64,000 nucleotides of DNA, from positions 26,728,934-26,792,933 of the forward strand of contig CM034388.1 of assembly GCA_019925095.2 (NCBI GenBank), read 5' to 3'. Numbering within the stretch: the first letter of the stretch is position 1; each line of letters opens with the position of its first letter. Origin of the DNA: Dendrolimus kikuchii (lineage: Eukaryota > Arthropoda > Insecta > Lepidoptera > Lasiocampidae). The notes under the pieces are model-generated. The model was not told the DNA's origin. It worked only from the letters and a program-made list of their open reading frames with translations, and made no database searches. A program made the position numbers and the translations under genes. Below, piece by piece: positions 54,499-63,853 of this stretch.

Positions 54499-55782
54499 TT
54501 AGGTCTTTACATGTGAAATTGGCGTTTTGTAAAGGAGGAACATAAAGTCGTTTTTTTTTATATAATATATTTATTTAATCAAAGTATGTACCATTGCTAT
54601 CTCTTGCACTTCTGCCATCTCATAGGTAGTTCATTGAACCCTTTACTAAAAAAAACCATTCGGACGGGAATCAATAAAATCTTTGAAGGCGCTTTGGACT
54701 GCCCCATCGGAGTTGAATTTTTTCCCTTGCAAGTAGTTATCCAAATTTCGAAAAAAATGGTAATCTGTTGAAGTAAGGTCCGGGGAGTACGGCGGATGTC
54801 TTAGACATTCCAATTGAAGCTCCTCTAATTTGGTAGCGGTCTATTGTACAGTGAGTCTAGCGTTGTTCTGAAGCAGCAGTAGCCTAGAGCGATAGACCAG
54901 CATCGGTTGTTTAGCAGCTAGTTTTTCCATCATGATTTGCAGTTGCTGACAATAGACATCCGCCGTAATCGTCTGGCAAGATTTAAGAAAGCTGTAGTGA
55001 ACGACACCGGCACTAGTCCACCAAACGCTCACAAGTAATTTTTTTTGAGTCACTTTTCGCTTGGGGCAGATATTGACTGGTTCGCCAGGGTCCAGCCATT
55101 GCGATGAGCGTTTCCGATTATGGTACAGGATCCACTTTTCATCACAGGTAATGATTCGATTTAAAATCCTTTCATTATTGTGCCGGTTGAGTAATGTAAC
55201 GCAGCAGTCGACGCGCGTTTGTCGGTTTGCTGCACTCAATTCATGAGGTCCACCCACCTTTCAAGCTTTTTCAGCTTCCCAATTTGCTTCAAGTGGATTA
55301 AAAGAGTTTTATCACTAACACCGCAGCCTGCAGCTATCTCGGCCGTGGTTTGCGATGGATCCGCTTCCACAATAGCCTTCAATTCTGCATTATCAACTTT
55401 GGTCTCCGGCCGTCCACGGGGCTTGTTCGGCAGGTCGAAATTTCCAGAACGAAACCGTTGGAACCAAAAACGCACTGTTTTTTCTTTTGCGACACCGCCG
55501 CCATACACATCATTAATCCTTCGAGCCATTTCGGCAGCACTGGTGCCACGATGGAACTCGTACTCGTAAATAATGCGGTATTTCAAGTTTTCCATTTTGT
55601 AAACTGAGTGACGCAAAGAAAAAACCAAAAGAGGAAAAAACAAATGAATAACGGTTTTAAAAACACAAAAGCATAAGTAAATAGCTGTATAAATTTGAAA
55701 TTGGAATTCCTAACCAAAGAGGAGATATTTGAGATCAAATTGGCCAGTACGACAAGACGCCAACATCATATGTAAGGACTAA
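54499..55782 (-). mobile_element. mariner element (mori/cecropia-like), inactive
   Basis: 1284 bp with about 32 bp inverted ends: left TTAGGTCTTTACATGTGAAA, right (reversed) TTAGTCCTTACATATGATGT, both followed by TTGGCGT.TTGT. TA flanks both ends (54497-54498, 55783-55784), the mariner signature. It lies inside LINE V. The transposase is broken (see next entry). Confidence 0.88.
54597..55595 (-). pseudogene. mariner transposase pseudogene
   Basis: Start chosen at 55595 (MENLKYRIIYEYEF), as mariner proteins begin close to a Met followed by the first helix-turn-helix. Residues 1-110 are the paired DNA-binding domains (GTSAAEMARRINDVYG; RGRPETKVDN linker; AEIAAGCGVSDKTLLIHLKQ). A frameshift near 55240 leads to the catalytic part: WVPHEL-type WV/PHELSA, ITCDEKWILYHNRKRSSQWL with the first Asp; QNNAR where the second Asp should stand (Asp to Asn); a stop after LTVQ; then HPPYSPDLTSTDYHFF with the third Asp. 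A second frameshift follows NGFF and it ends MRWQKCKR, stop. About 333 codons against 340-350 usual. At least four lesions; dead. Confidence 0.87.
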
Positions 55783-55960
55783 TATGATGATTTGTGGTGT
55801 GACAGAGGACGTATGTCAGAATAGAGGAGTATGGAAGGAAAAGTCATATTTTGCCGACTCCAAATAATTGGGAGAAGGAGAAATAAAGAAAGAGATATAA
55901 TAGATAAAACATAGATAGAAAGATTATACATACATATACATCAAACTATCCCATCACTGC

Positions 55961-56002
55961 CACGAAATGGTTGGTGGAGTCCACTCCACCAACTATTTCG
56001 TG
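55961..56002. repeat. Near-perfect hairpin, 20 bp arms
   Basis: CACGAAATGGTTGGTGGAGT pairs with ACTCCACCAACTATTTCGTG across a 2 nt centre, one G-T mismatch. Isolated; no family link seen. Confidence 0.75.
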
Positions 56003-56320
56003 AGTGGTCAAGTTAATTGGTGCTCGAATCAAACTCAAAGTATTCCTGCTTTTCGCTCGACTAATAATGAACTTACAAGAGTTTCTGCTTGACCAAAAAT
56101 CATAAGAAACTCACTGAGGTATTGCTCAGCGCAATTAATATAAGTTGAAAGTTGTTTGGCACAAAATTGTTTACACAGTTCGTTTTAGTAATGTTTGTGT
56201 AATTAAAAATTAAAAATTCTGCTTTTTCTTATTAGAATAACTATTACACGTTGAAATATAGTCTAGATTTCGTTTAAATGAATGCAGTTCGTTGCTATTT
56301 TCAAAGAACTTTCAGTTCTA
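56003..56320. other. No recognised feature
   Basis: AT-rich spacer before a family A copy. Confidence 0.4.
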
Positions 56321-56321
56321 A

Positions 56322-56640
56322 ATCCGTACAGGAACGAAGAAAGAATAGTAATTTCTACCGCCGGGCAGCCTGTCGTTGGAGGGGTCAAAACAATCCTCAG
56401 CTTGATGGTAGGTCATTTGGCAGTCTGAATGGTTACCATCCCTAGTTTAAAATATGCCACCATAACAATCGTTTGTTGTGTTCTGTTATCAATGGTCAAG
56501 TTCCGGCCCTCCCTGCGATATCGACAACACTTTGGCAGCACTTTTAGTGTTGCATATGTCTATATACGACGGTATCCACTTTCCATCAGCTGGGTCGTCT
56601 TGTGTAGTTTGTCTACTATACTCCAGCAATAAAAAATGTT
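56322..56640 (+). mobile_element. Family A element, divergent subfamily
   Basis: ATCCGTACAGGAACGAAGAA to ATACTCCAGCAATAAAAAAT. Heavily mutated, with the TACTCCAGC tail that resembles LINE Z. Confidence 0.77.
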
Positions 56641-57485
56641 AGTGCGTTTGAGATAACTGCACTGCGTGTGAGATCTAATCAGTCTCAAAAAAGGCTTGAA
56701 TATGCTAGCAAAAAAATTAAAAGCGAGAGTTTTGTATGTATTCATACTTAGAAAGAAAGAAAGACTTTCTTTGAAGAAATAGAGACTTAATTACATTCCT
56801 TATACATTATTCAGAGCATGCTGCACTCACCATATTGCATTGTCGGAATTATATCCGACACGATTTCAGTGCAAACTTTCCCTTTGGCGTAAGACCGACA
56901 CGACCCAATTTTGTTGATCTAATTCTATTTGTGTAATATTTAATTCGTAAATCAAATAAATATATTGAAATAAAACCAGAAATAAAATATTTTGTTACTT
57001 TAAAATGAAAATAAATACATAACCATATATAATTACTTAAATCCTAGTTTATTCAACAATAGAAATATCACTGCTATAAACCCAACAATGGTGTATATTT
57101 GTGAGTAATGTCTTTGCCATGACTACAAAGCATATCTTAAAAGACATCTGGCTCAGTCTTTCTCATTACAAACGAGTGCTCGCAAGGAATTTGTTATTGG
57201 GCATGTACCCGTCAGCGGAATCCGCTCCGAGAGCACCGCGATCTCCTACAACAATGTTATTTTATAAAATTCCTACAGAGAATTGGATTGATTCACTCTT
57301 TTCTCTTTTCGTTTTGATAAAACATAAAAATAGGGATGCGAACACAAGGTTACAATGAATTTTAGAATCTATCCTAGAGTCAAGCGGCTTGTTTACCGAC
57401 GATGGCAAGAGGCAGGATGGAATGTCACTCACGTCTTGGAATATGGGACGGTCGCTTGTGTAAGACGTGATGTACGCCATTATAC
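56641..57485. other. No confirmed gene
   Basis: A plus frame 57101-57358 and the start of another at 57355 (MNFRIYPRVKRLVYRRWQEA) are not recognised. The CGCTCCGAGAGCACCGCGAT patch is GC-richer. Possibly a transposon relic. Confidence 0.3.
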
Positions 57486-57486
57486 T

Positions 57487-57780
57487 CCGTGCAGGAACGG
57501 AAAAAGAATCCTAATTCCTGCGGCCGGGGGACCTGTCGTAAGAGGCAACAAAACAACCCACAGGCAGGTGGTAGGGCATTTGACCGACTGAATGACTACT
57601 ACCCCTGGTCTAGAGTATGCCGCCATAACAACTTCGAGTTGTGTTCCGGCATCCGGTTTCTTCTTTAAGGCTGGAAGCTCATTGACAGAACCTCTGGTAT
57701 TGCTAATAACCATAGGCGACTGTATCCGCTTTCGATCAGTTGGGCCGTCATCCTGTCTGCTGCGCTTCAACAACAATAAG
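57487..57780 (+). mobile_element. Family A element, divergent subfamily
   Basis: CTCCGTGCAGGAACGGAAAA to GCTGCGCTTCAACAACAATA. Tail subtype like 33655. Confidence 0.8.
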
Positions 57781-57783
57781 ACG

Positions 57784-58071
57784 CCAACACTCTGGGCACT
57801 GCTACATCTCCTAATGATTAAGTTAAGGACTGGCAACGCTGCTTTAACAGATGAAGCTGTCAAACGGCGAAAATATGGAACACTAGGAATGGATGTTGAT
57901 ACTTTAGGTCTGTGGCGTCCATCGGCAAAGGTTTTCTTCAAAGAAATTTGTAAGAAACTATTTGATGCCACCCGGAATCAGAAGGCTGGTTCGTATTTCG
58001 CGCAACAAATCAACGTTGCCATAAAGTGTGACAATGCAGCCAGTTTTCTGGACACGCTTTCATCTTGAAGC
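57784..58071 (+). pseudogene. Unassigned coding-like fragment, about 95 codons
   Basis: Open from just after the family A tail to a stop at 58069-58071: LRTGNAALTDEAVKRRKYGT, LGMDVDTLGLWRPSAKVFFK, LFDATRNQKAGSYFAQQINV, AIKCDNAASFLDTLSS. The late block (DATx..Q.AGS(Y/F)..Q.I..AI...NAASxLxTL) recalls a C-terminal segment found in retroelement-like proteins of marine invertebrates. I cannot name the family. It reads as real protein (balanced composition, no stop) but lacks a start and context. Confidence 0.4.
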
Positions 58072-58120
58072 GATTTATTATATAATGTATATTAGCTTAC
58101 ATTTTTAAGTCAGTTAGGTT

Positions 58121-58654
58121 AGGTAGGTCTGGAAATTTTTCATGTCACAACAACTAAACAATAAATTATAACACCACACAAAGTCACAAATACATAACTA
58201 ACAATAAAAATTATACACATACTTAAACCTACGCGCACTACCATCGCATTGCATTACACGCACACTCCACAAACAAACTAAGACACACAAAGAGCCTAAT
58301 AATTAATAACCCAGGCACAGAAAAGAAAAAAACAACACACATGGCACTAGATAGAACTATATATAAGTATAGATATAGGGCCAACACTGCACATGCACTT
58401 CCTCACAACACCAGCATGTAACAGATACACTCTACATTAGTATAAGTTTAGTATTAAAATTAGAATAAATTAATATAATAAGTTATTCTTAAGGTACACC
58501 AAAACAGAAAAATTACTACATATAATGTCACATACACTAACAAAAACAAACAATAAGCGTGTACAGAGTCTCAAATTTTTCATAGAAATTAAGTATTAAA
58601 AAAGGGTACGGAACTCGAGTCCGTAGAGATATATATAATAATAAAAAAAAAAAA
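58121..58654 (+). mobile_element. Retroposon K, longer copy, 10 bp target duplication
   Basis: CAGTTAGGTT flanks it (58111-58120, 58655-58664) and the tail is TAATAATAAAAAAAAAAAA. The last ~295 bp are almost identical to 11799-12094; the first ~235 bp (AC-rich: CACACTCCACAAACAAACTA) are missing there. No reading frame. Confidence 0.8.
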
Positions 58655-59208
58655 CAGTTAGGTTTAAAGAACTTTATTTCTCATAAGAACAGGTAGTTCA
58701 CTTACAATGAGATTAAGATAATAATTGGTAAGTAATACAGTATAATTCTTAACACTAATGTGGTTCTATGCAGTCTGGGATAGAATTATTTTGTGATTTA
58801 TTGTTTTACATTTAATTTAGTAAAAGATTTTTTAGTTTTATCTTGAAAAAGTTTGTATTTTTACATTTTTGTAGGTCATCTGGTAATTTATTAAATAAGT
58901 GCACACCTTCAAGCATAATATTTCTTTTCTCGTAGTTTGTTCTTGGTACACTTAATTGAAATTGCTTTTTCTTCCGGATATTATATTTATATGTTTTAGC
59001 AGGAAAGGATAGCTTGGAGTGTATATTTTTATTAATATGCAGGTATTATATGTGTATTTTATTAATATGCAGGTATTGCATGTGTATAGTGACCGTTGAG
59101 AAATATTAAATAGGTTAGTTTTAGAGTATAAATGTTTAGTTCGGAGTGAGATAATCTAGCTCTAATAATTTTATATAATATTAAAATGGTATAATGTTGC
59201 AACCATCT

Positions 59209-59768
59209 TCTCTATTGAAATTTGTGTTCCGTTGTACGCAGAAAGAGCTCACAGTGTCTTGAGGTCTGGCAGCTGGTTTTTGCTGGGTTTGGGTCTTAAT
59301 AGTTTTGATTTACTTGCCAACCATCTTCTCTATTGAAATTTGGGTGTTTTTTTGATTTCAGTAGCCTCACGCATCATTCTAGGTATGAAACGATTCTCTT
59401 TCGCGAGGATTTGTGGGTTATCGAATCTGATGTAGTGGTTGGGTTTATCCAGCGTGTGTTCACTGATCGCAGACTTCGTAGACCTTGTGTGTTTTATGGT
59501 GGTGAGACGATCACCTCACGTGACGGTGATCGTCTCACCACCATCCTAGTCAGTTAGCTACCGTGGGCAAATCTTTGTTTCAGAGAGCACGGAAAATTTG
59601 TGATGAGAACCACATAGCTGGAGAGCTTCAGCATGTCAAGCGAGTTCTACAACGCAATCAGCTTTCACAAAGGCCCCAAGCCACCTTCAGTTGAGCGGTG
59701 CCCTGCTACCCTACCCTACATCAAGGGGGTCACAGACAGAATTGGTCACATCCTCAGGCGAGCTTCAA
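59209..59768. pseudogene. Penelope-like element pieces in opposite orientations
   Basis: 59525-59209 on the minus strand gives SAISEHTLDKPNHYIRFDNP, QILAKENRFIPRMMREATEI, the C-terminal end of the GIY-YIG endonuclease of Penelope-like elements. 59565-59768 on the plus strand gives RARKICDENHIAGELQHVKR and, one frame over, LPYIKGVTDRIGHILRRASI, which belong upstream of the endonuclease in the same protein. The two pieces therefore face each other, across the palindrome at 59496-59544. CCATCTTCTCTATTGAAATT occurs twice (59210 and 59322). Frameshifts throughout. Confidence 0.7.
59496..59544. repeat. Palindrome, 20 bp perfect arms, 9 bp centre
   Basis: ATGGTGGTGAGACGATCACC and GGTGATCGTCTCACCACCAT around TCACGTGAC. 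It is the inversion junction of the Penelope-like pieces. Confidence 0.85.
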
Positions 59769-59935
59769 TCAAAACATATTTAGCGGCTGATCCCCCCATA
59801 TTTCTATTAGATATTCAAGATGAGACTTTACAAGGGAATTGTAAATGATGAGCCGTACCTAGAATGATGCGTGAGGCTGTTAGGTAGTTTACTTTCTTAA
59901 TAAATAAATTTATAATGGACGACAAAATTAGAGCT

Positions 59936-60232
59936 AGGCATGTTTGCTGAAGAGTTTCTTGCGCCGCTTCTTCTCTTCAAGCCATAACATGTTGCGAAGC
60001 GGTAGTAAATTAGATTAGGCTCCCATAGATTAAATAATAACCATAAACAAAATTAAAAATTAAATAATTAAAATTAATAAGTTGGCGGTAGGCTAAATAA
60101 AACTTTAACAATACTCGTTGACACTTGACATCTTTGTCTTCCGTGATCACGGCCACTGAAAAGTGGCCGAAACGTCGGAAAAACCAAAATCAAATAAAAT
60201 TACCGCGCTTAAAACCGTCAAAACGTAGTTTT
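59936..60232 (+). mobile_element. Penelope-like terminal region with stem-loop
   Basis: 60010-60232: TAGATTAGGCTCCCATAGAT, CGTTGACACTTGACATCTTT, GTCTTCCGTGATCACGG, then CGGCCACTGAAAAGTGGCCG (8 bp stem, GAAA loop), GAAACGTCGG and AAAACCGTCAAAACGTAG. The first 70 bp (TTGCGCCGCTTCTTCTCTTC) look like another transposon scrap. Related: 48104-48315 and 63956-64000. Confidence 0.62.
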
Positions 60233-60549
60233 ATTAGGTTAGTTTTAGAGTATAAATGTTTAGTTGGAGTGAGATAATCTAGATGGTATAATGTTTTGAC
60301 AATTTTATTTTGTGTAATTTGTAATAGTTTTAAGTTTGTTTTAGCGGCTGACCCCCATATTTCTATTAGATATTCAAGATGAGACTTTACAAGGGAATTG
60401 TAAATGATGAGCCGTACTTTGTGAGGTGTTAGGTAGTTTAGTTTCTTAATAAATAAATTTATAATGGACGACAAAAAATAGAGTCGATGTGTATGTCAAA
60501 TTTTATACCTGCAATAGCAGTTTCACAAACAATTGATGCACAGACATAT

Positions 60550-60778
60550 ATTTTTATTGCAGGAGTTCAGCAGACAGGCAGACGGCCCACTTGATGGAAA
60601 GCGGCTATCATCGCCTATGGATATTTGCCACACCAAAGATGCTACAAATGCGCTGCTGCTCTCTTAAGGGAGACTGGAATTTGGTCACGAATGCCGAAAC
60701 ACAACTCAAGGTTGTTATGGCGGCATACCCTAGACCAGGGGTGGTAGCCATCCAGTCGGGCAAATACCCTACCACCTA
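60550..60778 (-). mobile_element. Family A element, 5'-truncated
   Basis: TTTTTATTGCAGGAGTTCAG to ATACCCTACCACCTA. Same 5' breakpoint as 19882-20119 and 45348-45590. Confidence 0.8.
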
Positions 60779-61114
60779 ACTAATGAGGTGTCTTTGGGAC
60801 ACATGTTTGGAACGAAGTTCTCCTAAAATGTCTTAAAAATTCTCAAAACGTCTCAAAAAGTGTGTCGATAAGCATCGAAAACCATCGAAATTTTATCAAA
60901 AACCTATGTATAGAAAGAAATACATAAACAAACAAATAGTATCAAAAACAGCGTATATTATTACACTAATTGATATTTTAGATTTTATTTCATTGCATTA
61001 AAGTTGATAGCTTACTGAATAGCATTTAGTGGAAAATAACCCACATTTCAAAAATGATTTAACTAATTTTCATTAATGTATTTTAATTTCTAGATATTTA
61101 GATAGATATATCTT

Positions 61115-61432
61115 TATCCGTGCAGGAACGGAGAAAGAATACAATTTCCTGCGGCCGGGCGGCCTGTCGTAAGAGGCGACTAAACAACCCACAGCCAGGT
61201 GGTAGGGTATTTGCCCGACTGGATGGCTACCACACCTACTCTAAAGTATGTCGCCATAACAACCTTGAGTTGTGTTCCGGCATTAGTGACCAGGTTCCAG
61301 ACTTACTTAAGAGAGCAGCAGCGCATTTGTAGAACCTTTAGTGTTGCAAATGTCCATAGGCGATGGTAACCGCTTTCCATCCAGTGGGCCGTCTGCTTAT
61401 CTGCTGAACTCCTGCAATAAAAAAAAAAGATA
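61115..61432 (+). mobile_element. Family A SINE-like element
   Basis: TATCCGTGCAGGAACGGAGA to GAACTCCTGCAATAAAAAAA. Near consensus. AGATAGATA occurs on both sides but not directly at the 5' edge. Confidence 0.85.
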
Positions 61433-61640
61433 GATAACACTTTATTGTACACGATTACAGAAAACTTACGAACTAGTATTATTCTAATTGTGTACAAAGG
61501 CCGATCTCATCGCTAAAAAGCGATCTCTTCCACACAACCCGTGGCATGAGTATTGCTGATTAGGAGTGATGGTGGTATACATAATTATTACACGAATTGT
61601 TTAAATATATACATAATGTAAATATAACATTTTCCAGAAT
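61433..61640 (-). mobile_element. RTE-type LINE 3' end (family B)
   Basis: Sense (minus): GGGTTGTGTGGAAGAGATCG, CTTTTTAGCGATGAGATCGG, GTACAATAAAGTGTTATCTA, tail TCT-rich. It keeps ATTCTGGAAAATGT, the same junction as in the larger copy at 62056. Confidence 0.75.
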
Positions 61641-61788
61641 TATCTATCTCATAGTTCAAAAGTTACATACAAATTATGAAATTGGAAGTACATACATAAA
61701 CTAACAAATAGTATCAAAAACAGCGTATATTATTACACTAATTGATATTTTAGATTTTATTTCATTGTATTAAAGTTGATAGCTTACT

Positions 61789-61972
61789 ATAGCAAAAAGT
61801 GTCGTGACAACTTTTCGTAAGAATTTTTTCCGTCTAGCCCCCTTTCACAACGCGCGATAAGGAACTTCGTTCCAAAAAATAGGATAAATGCACATCATTT
61901 CACGTATACTGAACATTTTCGTAGAGATGAAGAATATCCTTTGATTTTGTTACTTGACTGCCTTTGAATAGC
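61789..61972 (-). repeat. Repeat M, inserted in duplicated flank
   Basis: CTATAGCAAAAAGTGTCGTG to AAGGAACTTCGTTCCAAAAA and on to TTACTTGACTGCC. Reverse of 15055-15150. Absent from the first copy of the flank (60918-61110), so the limits come from the comparison. Confidence 0.65.
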
Positions 61973-62149
61973 ATTTAGTGGAAAATAACCCACATTTCAG
62001 AAATGATTTAACTAATTTTCATTAATGTATTTTAATTTCTAGATATTTAGATAGATCGATAACTAGTATTATTCTAATTGTGTACAAAGGGCGGTCTTAT
62101 TGCTAAAAAGCGATCTCTTCCAGACAACCCGTGGCAAGAATAATGTTAA

Positions 62150-63409
62150 TTAGGAGTGGCGATGGTATACATAATTATTGCACGAATTGTAAAAATATAT
62201 ATAAAATTTATATTTAATATTTTCCAGAATTATTTCCACTATACTTTCCTTCATACTATCCCAGTCATTATCCACATCTAAGTCGGAGAAGTCCGCTTTT
62301 GCAAGCCTTTCTTCGACTAGGCGCGCATACATACTCCTTACACTAACATCTTCCAATTTTTCACACTTTATTCTTTCAAGCTCCCCGAAATTGGTACGCA
62401 CTCGCCAGTGTCTCCACTTCTTGAAAAGGCCCACAAACCGGCTTATCACCAGGTAGTGGTCCGTTTCAAGAGTGGGGCCTCTGTAGGCTCTTGTATCCAT
62501 TATTGTGTTTCGGAGGCGACTATCAATTAAAATCAGATCAATCATACTTTTCTGATCATTCATTCTCCATGTATACGTGTGAATATCCTTATGATGGAAT
62601 AGTGTGTTCGACACAAGCAAGTTTCTTTCCATGCATACGTCTATGATTGGCCTACCAGCATCGTTCACTCTCTTGTCACCATAGGGTCCAAGGACAGCCT
62701 CAAGGCCGTCTCGTTTGGTCCCCACCCAGCCATTAAGATCACCACACATAATTAGTCTTTCGTTCCCTTCAGCCAGATCCAGAATTTCTCTCACAGACTC
62801 CCAAAACTTCTCGAGTTCTTGGGGATCCGCTGAGCTTACGGGAGCATAAGCTGCGACCAGAAAAACTCGCGTGATCCCCAGTTTTAGGCGGACCCAGAGA
62901 AGTCTCGGGTTCACCAGACAATAAGCTTTTACTCCAGACACAAAGCGGGATGAGAGTAAGACGCCTACCCCCCCACTTGCACGCTCGTCCAGGTCCACGC
63001 CGGACCACAGAGCAAGCATGCCACCGGGGAGGTCATCGACGTCGCACCCCTTCCGCTTTGTCTCTGTCAGACATAAGGCATCCAGGCTTCTCTCATTCAT
63101 TATATCAATCATTTCGTCCATCTTATCTTTCATTCCACCTCTCACATTCCACGTGCCTATACGGCACTCTGCTCCTCTCGACCCGCCAGGTTTGGCGCTG
63201 CGTGAAGGGTGGCGGCCCCCTTCGCCGCATGCGCGAGAATCCACACCGACGGGGGCGCATCGGTGAGCGTCGCCTGCGGGGGACGCCCTATCGTGCACTG
63301 CACTCGGGTGAATCCTGGTCAGAATTGTGGTTTCTTTGTAGACCACGGGCCATAAAAATGGCCCGGACTTTTGGAGGGCTTGCGTGGAGCCATGGGAAGG
63401 CCAACACAT
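62150..63409 (-). CDS. RTE-type LINE ORF, apurinic endonuclease domain only (partial)
   Basis: 419 open codons on the minus strand. Start taken at the first Met (63409), but the domain proper begins near residue 82; residues 1-80 are Arg/Pro-rich and partly leader. APE-type endonuclease motifs in order: CRIGTWNVRGG (about 82), LCLTETKRKG with the catalytic Glu (about 117), AAYAPVSS (about 184), MCGDLNGWVG with Asp and Asn (about 214), MIDLILIDSRLRNTIM (about 284) and ETDHYLVISR with the final Asp-His (about 310). It would nick target DNA for target-primed reverse transcription. The frame continues through GELERIKCEKLEDVSVRSMY and ESIVEIILENI, then enters the 3' UTR, where KYKFYIYFYNSC is not real protein. 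No stop or shift in the domain, so it is well preserved; without a reverse transcriptase it cannot move by itself. Confidence 0.85.
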   Translation of the reverse strand: MCWPSHGSTQALQKSGPFLWPVVYKETTILTRIHPSAVHDRASPAGDAHRCAPVGVDSRACGEGGRHPSRSAKPGGSRGAECRIGTWNVRGGMKDKMDEMIDIMNERSLDALCLTETKRKGCDVDDLPGGMLALWSGVDLDERASGGVGVLLSSRFVSGVKAYCLVNPRLLWVRLKLGITRVFLVAAYAPVSSADPQELEKFWESVREILDLAEGNERLIMCGDLNGWVGTKRDGLEAVLGPYGDKRVNDAGRPIIDVCMERNLLVSNTLFHHKDIHTYTWRMNDQKSMIDLILIDSRLRNTIMDTRAYRGPTLETDHYLVISRFVGLFKKWRHWRVRTNFGELERIKCEKLEDVSVRSMYARLVEERLAKADFSDLDVDNDWDSMKESIVEIILENIKYKFYIYFYNSCNNYVYHRHS

Positions 63410-63571
63410 AGAGGCCCTTTGACAAATTTAATGTAGGTGTAGCGTGACTCTGACCGGCGATTATCTACACCATATAGTAATGCACCCAAGGACAAGCCCG
63501 GGCCAGTGTAGGACTATTGTGGGAAATGAAGACAAAAAGTACCGGGCTATTGGGGTGAACTGCTAATGATA

Positions 63572-63853
63572 CTAGGGTTCTGGGCATATGGGAACTATGG
63601 CGTCTGCCCGTCGCAATGTTCGGAGAACATGGAAAAATGGGCAGAAGGTGACTCGCCGCTCCTTGCATGGGCGTCCAAAAATGCCATAGAAGACAGGAGC
63701 AACATGGGTGTGAGTGGCTAAGGGGTTTAGAGAGGTGGGCTGCAGGTTAACCGAAGCTACTTCTGACGTGATGTCATTTATCACTTCCACCCCTGGAGCT
63801 TGAGTCTTAGCTCCAGCGATCTCCACTCCGTGCCGGCTAGCTAAGGCAAGCAC
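63572..63853 (-). CDS. Possible leader reading frame of the RTE-like LINE
   Basis: 93 codons; the first 76 match the frame at 21582-21815 with about a dozen changes (HGVEIAxAKTQAPGVEVIN, ITSEVASVNLQPTSL, LATHTHVA.VFYGIF, FCPFFHV). The frame is open in both copies. No domain recognised. It may be a small ORF1 or just a consequence of high nucleotide identity. Confidence 0.35.
   Translation of the reverse strand: MLALASRHGVEIAGAKTQAPGVEVINDITSEVASVNLQPTSLNPLATHTHVAPVFYGIFGRPCKERRVTFCPFFHVLRTLRRADAIVPICPEP

Larger units (their letters stand above)
54365..55880 (+). pseudogene. LINE V C-terminus, split by mariner
   Basis: 54365-54498 translates LRWYGHVMRRDESHITKRML, NNKIDGYKGKGKPK and WLDCVKYN. 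After the mariner, 55785-55860 goes on in the same frame: MMICGVTEDVCQNRGVWKEK, SYFADSK and stop. Removing the mariner plus one TA restores the reading frame apart from one small indel near KKRW. RTE/Jockey-type LINE end (GHVMRRDES, GYKGKGKPK), different from LINE C. Confidence 0.78.
58665..60480 (-). pseudogene. LINE L (Jockey-like) C-terminal region, rearranged
   Basis: Minus strand. 60474-60240 translates LVKSHLEYLIEIWGSAAKTN, LKLLQITQNKIVKTLYHLDY, LTPTKHLYS; 59100-58800 gives IHSKLSFPAKTYKYNIRKKK, RTNYEKRNIMLEGVHLFNKL and PDDLQKCKNTNFFKIKLKNL with stop: an insect Jockey-like ORF2 C-terminus. The segment reading LEYLIEIWGS... is present twice (59766-59935, 60233-60480), with Penelope-like DNA between and inside. 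59037-59085 is a short tandem duplication. Confidence 0.75.
60918..62055. repeat. Tandem duplication of flank X plus RTE 3' end
   Basis: X (60918-61110) recurs as X' (61690-61788 + 61973-62055): ACAAATAGTATCAAAAACAG, CTAATTGATATTTTAGATTT, GAATAGCATTTAGTGGAAAA. The adjoining RTE 3' end recurs too (61433-61640, 62056-62235). Copy 1 has family A inserted at 61115-61432; copy 2 has repeat M at 61789-61972. Each is the empty site for the other. Confidence 0.75.

Noticed and set aside
58108..58125. GTTAGGTTAGG, resembling the insect telomere repeat TTAGG
   Set aside because: Only two units, and it is explained as the target duplication of retroposon K.
60150..60180. Calling a hammerhead ribozyme
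   Set aside because: GAAAC is present, but the CUGAUGA core is not, and the local pairing is a simple stem-loop. Kept as a question only.
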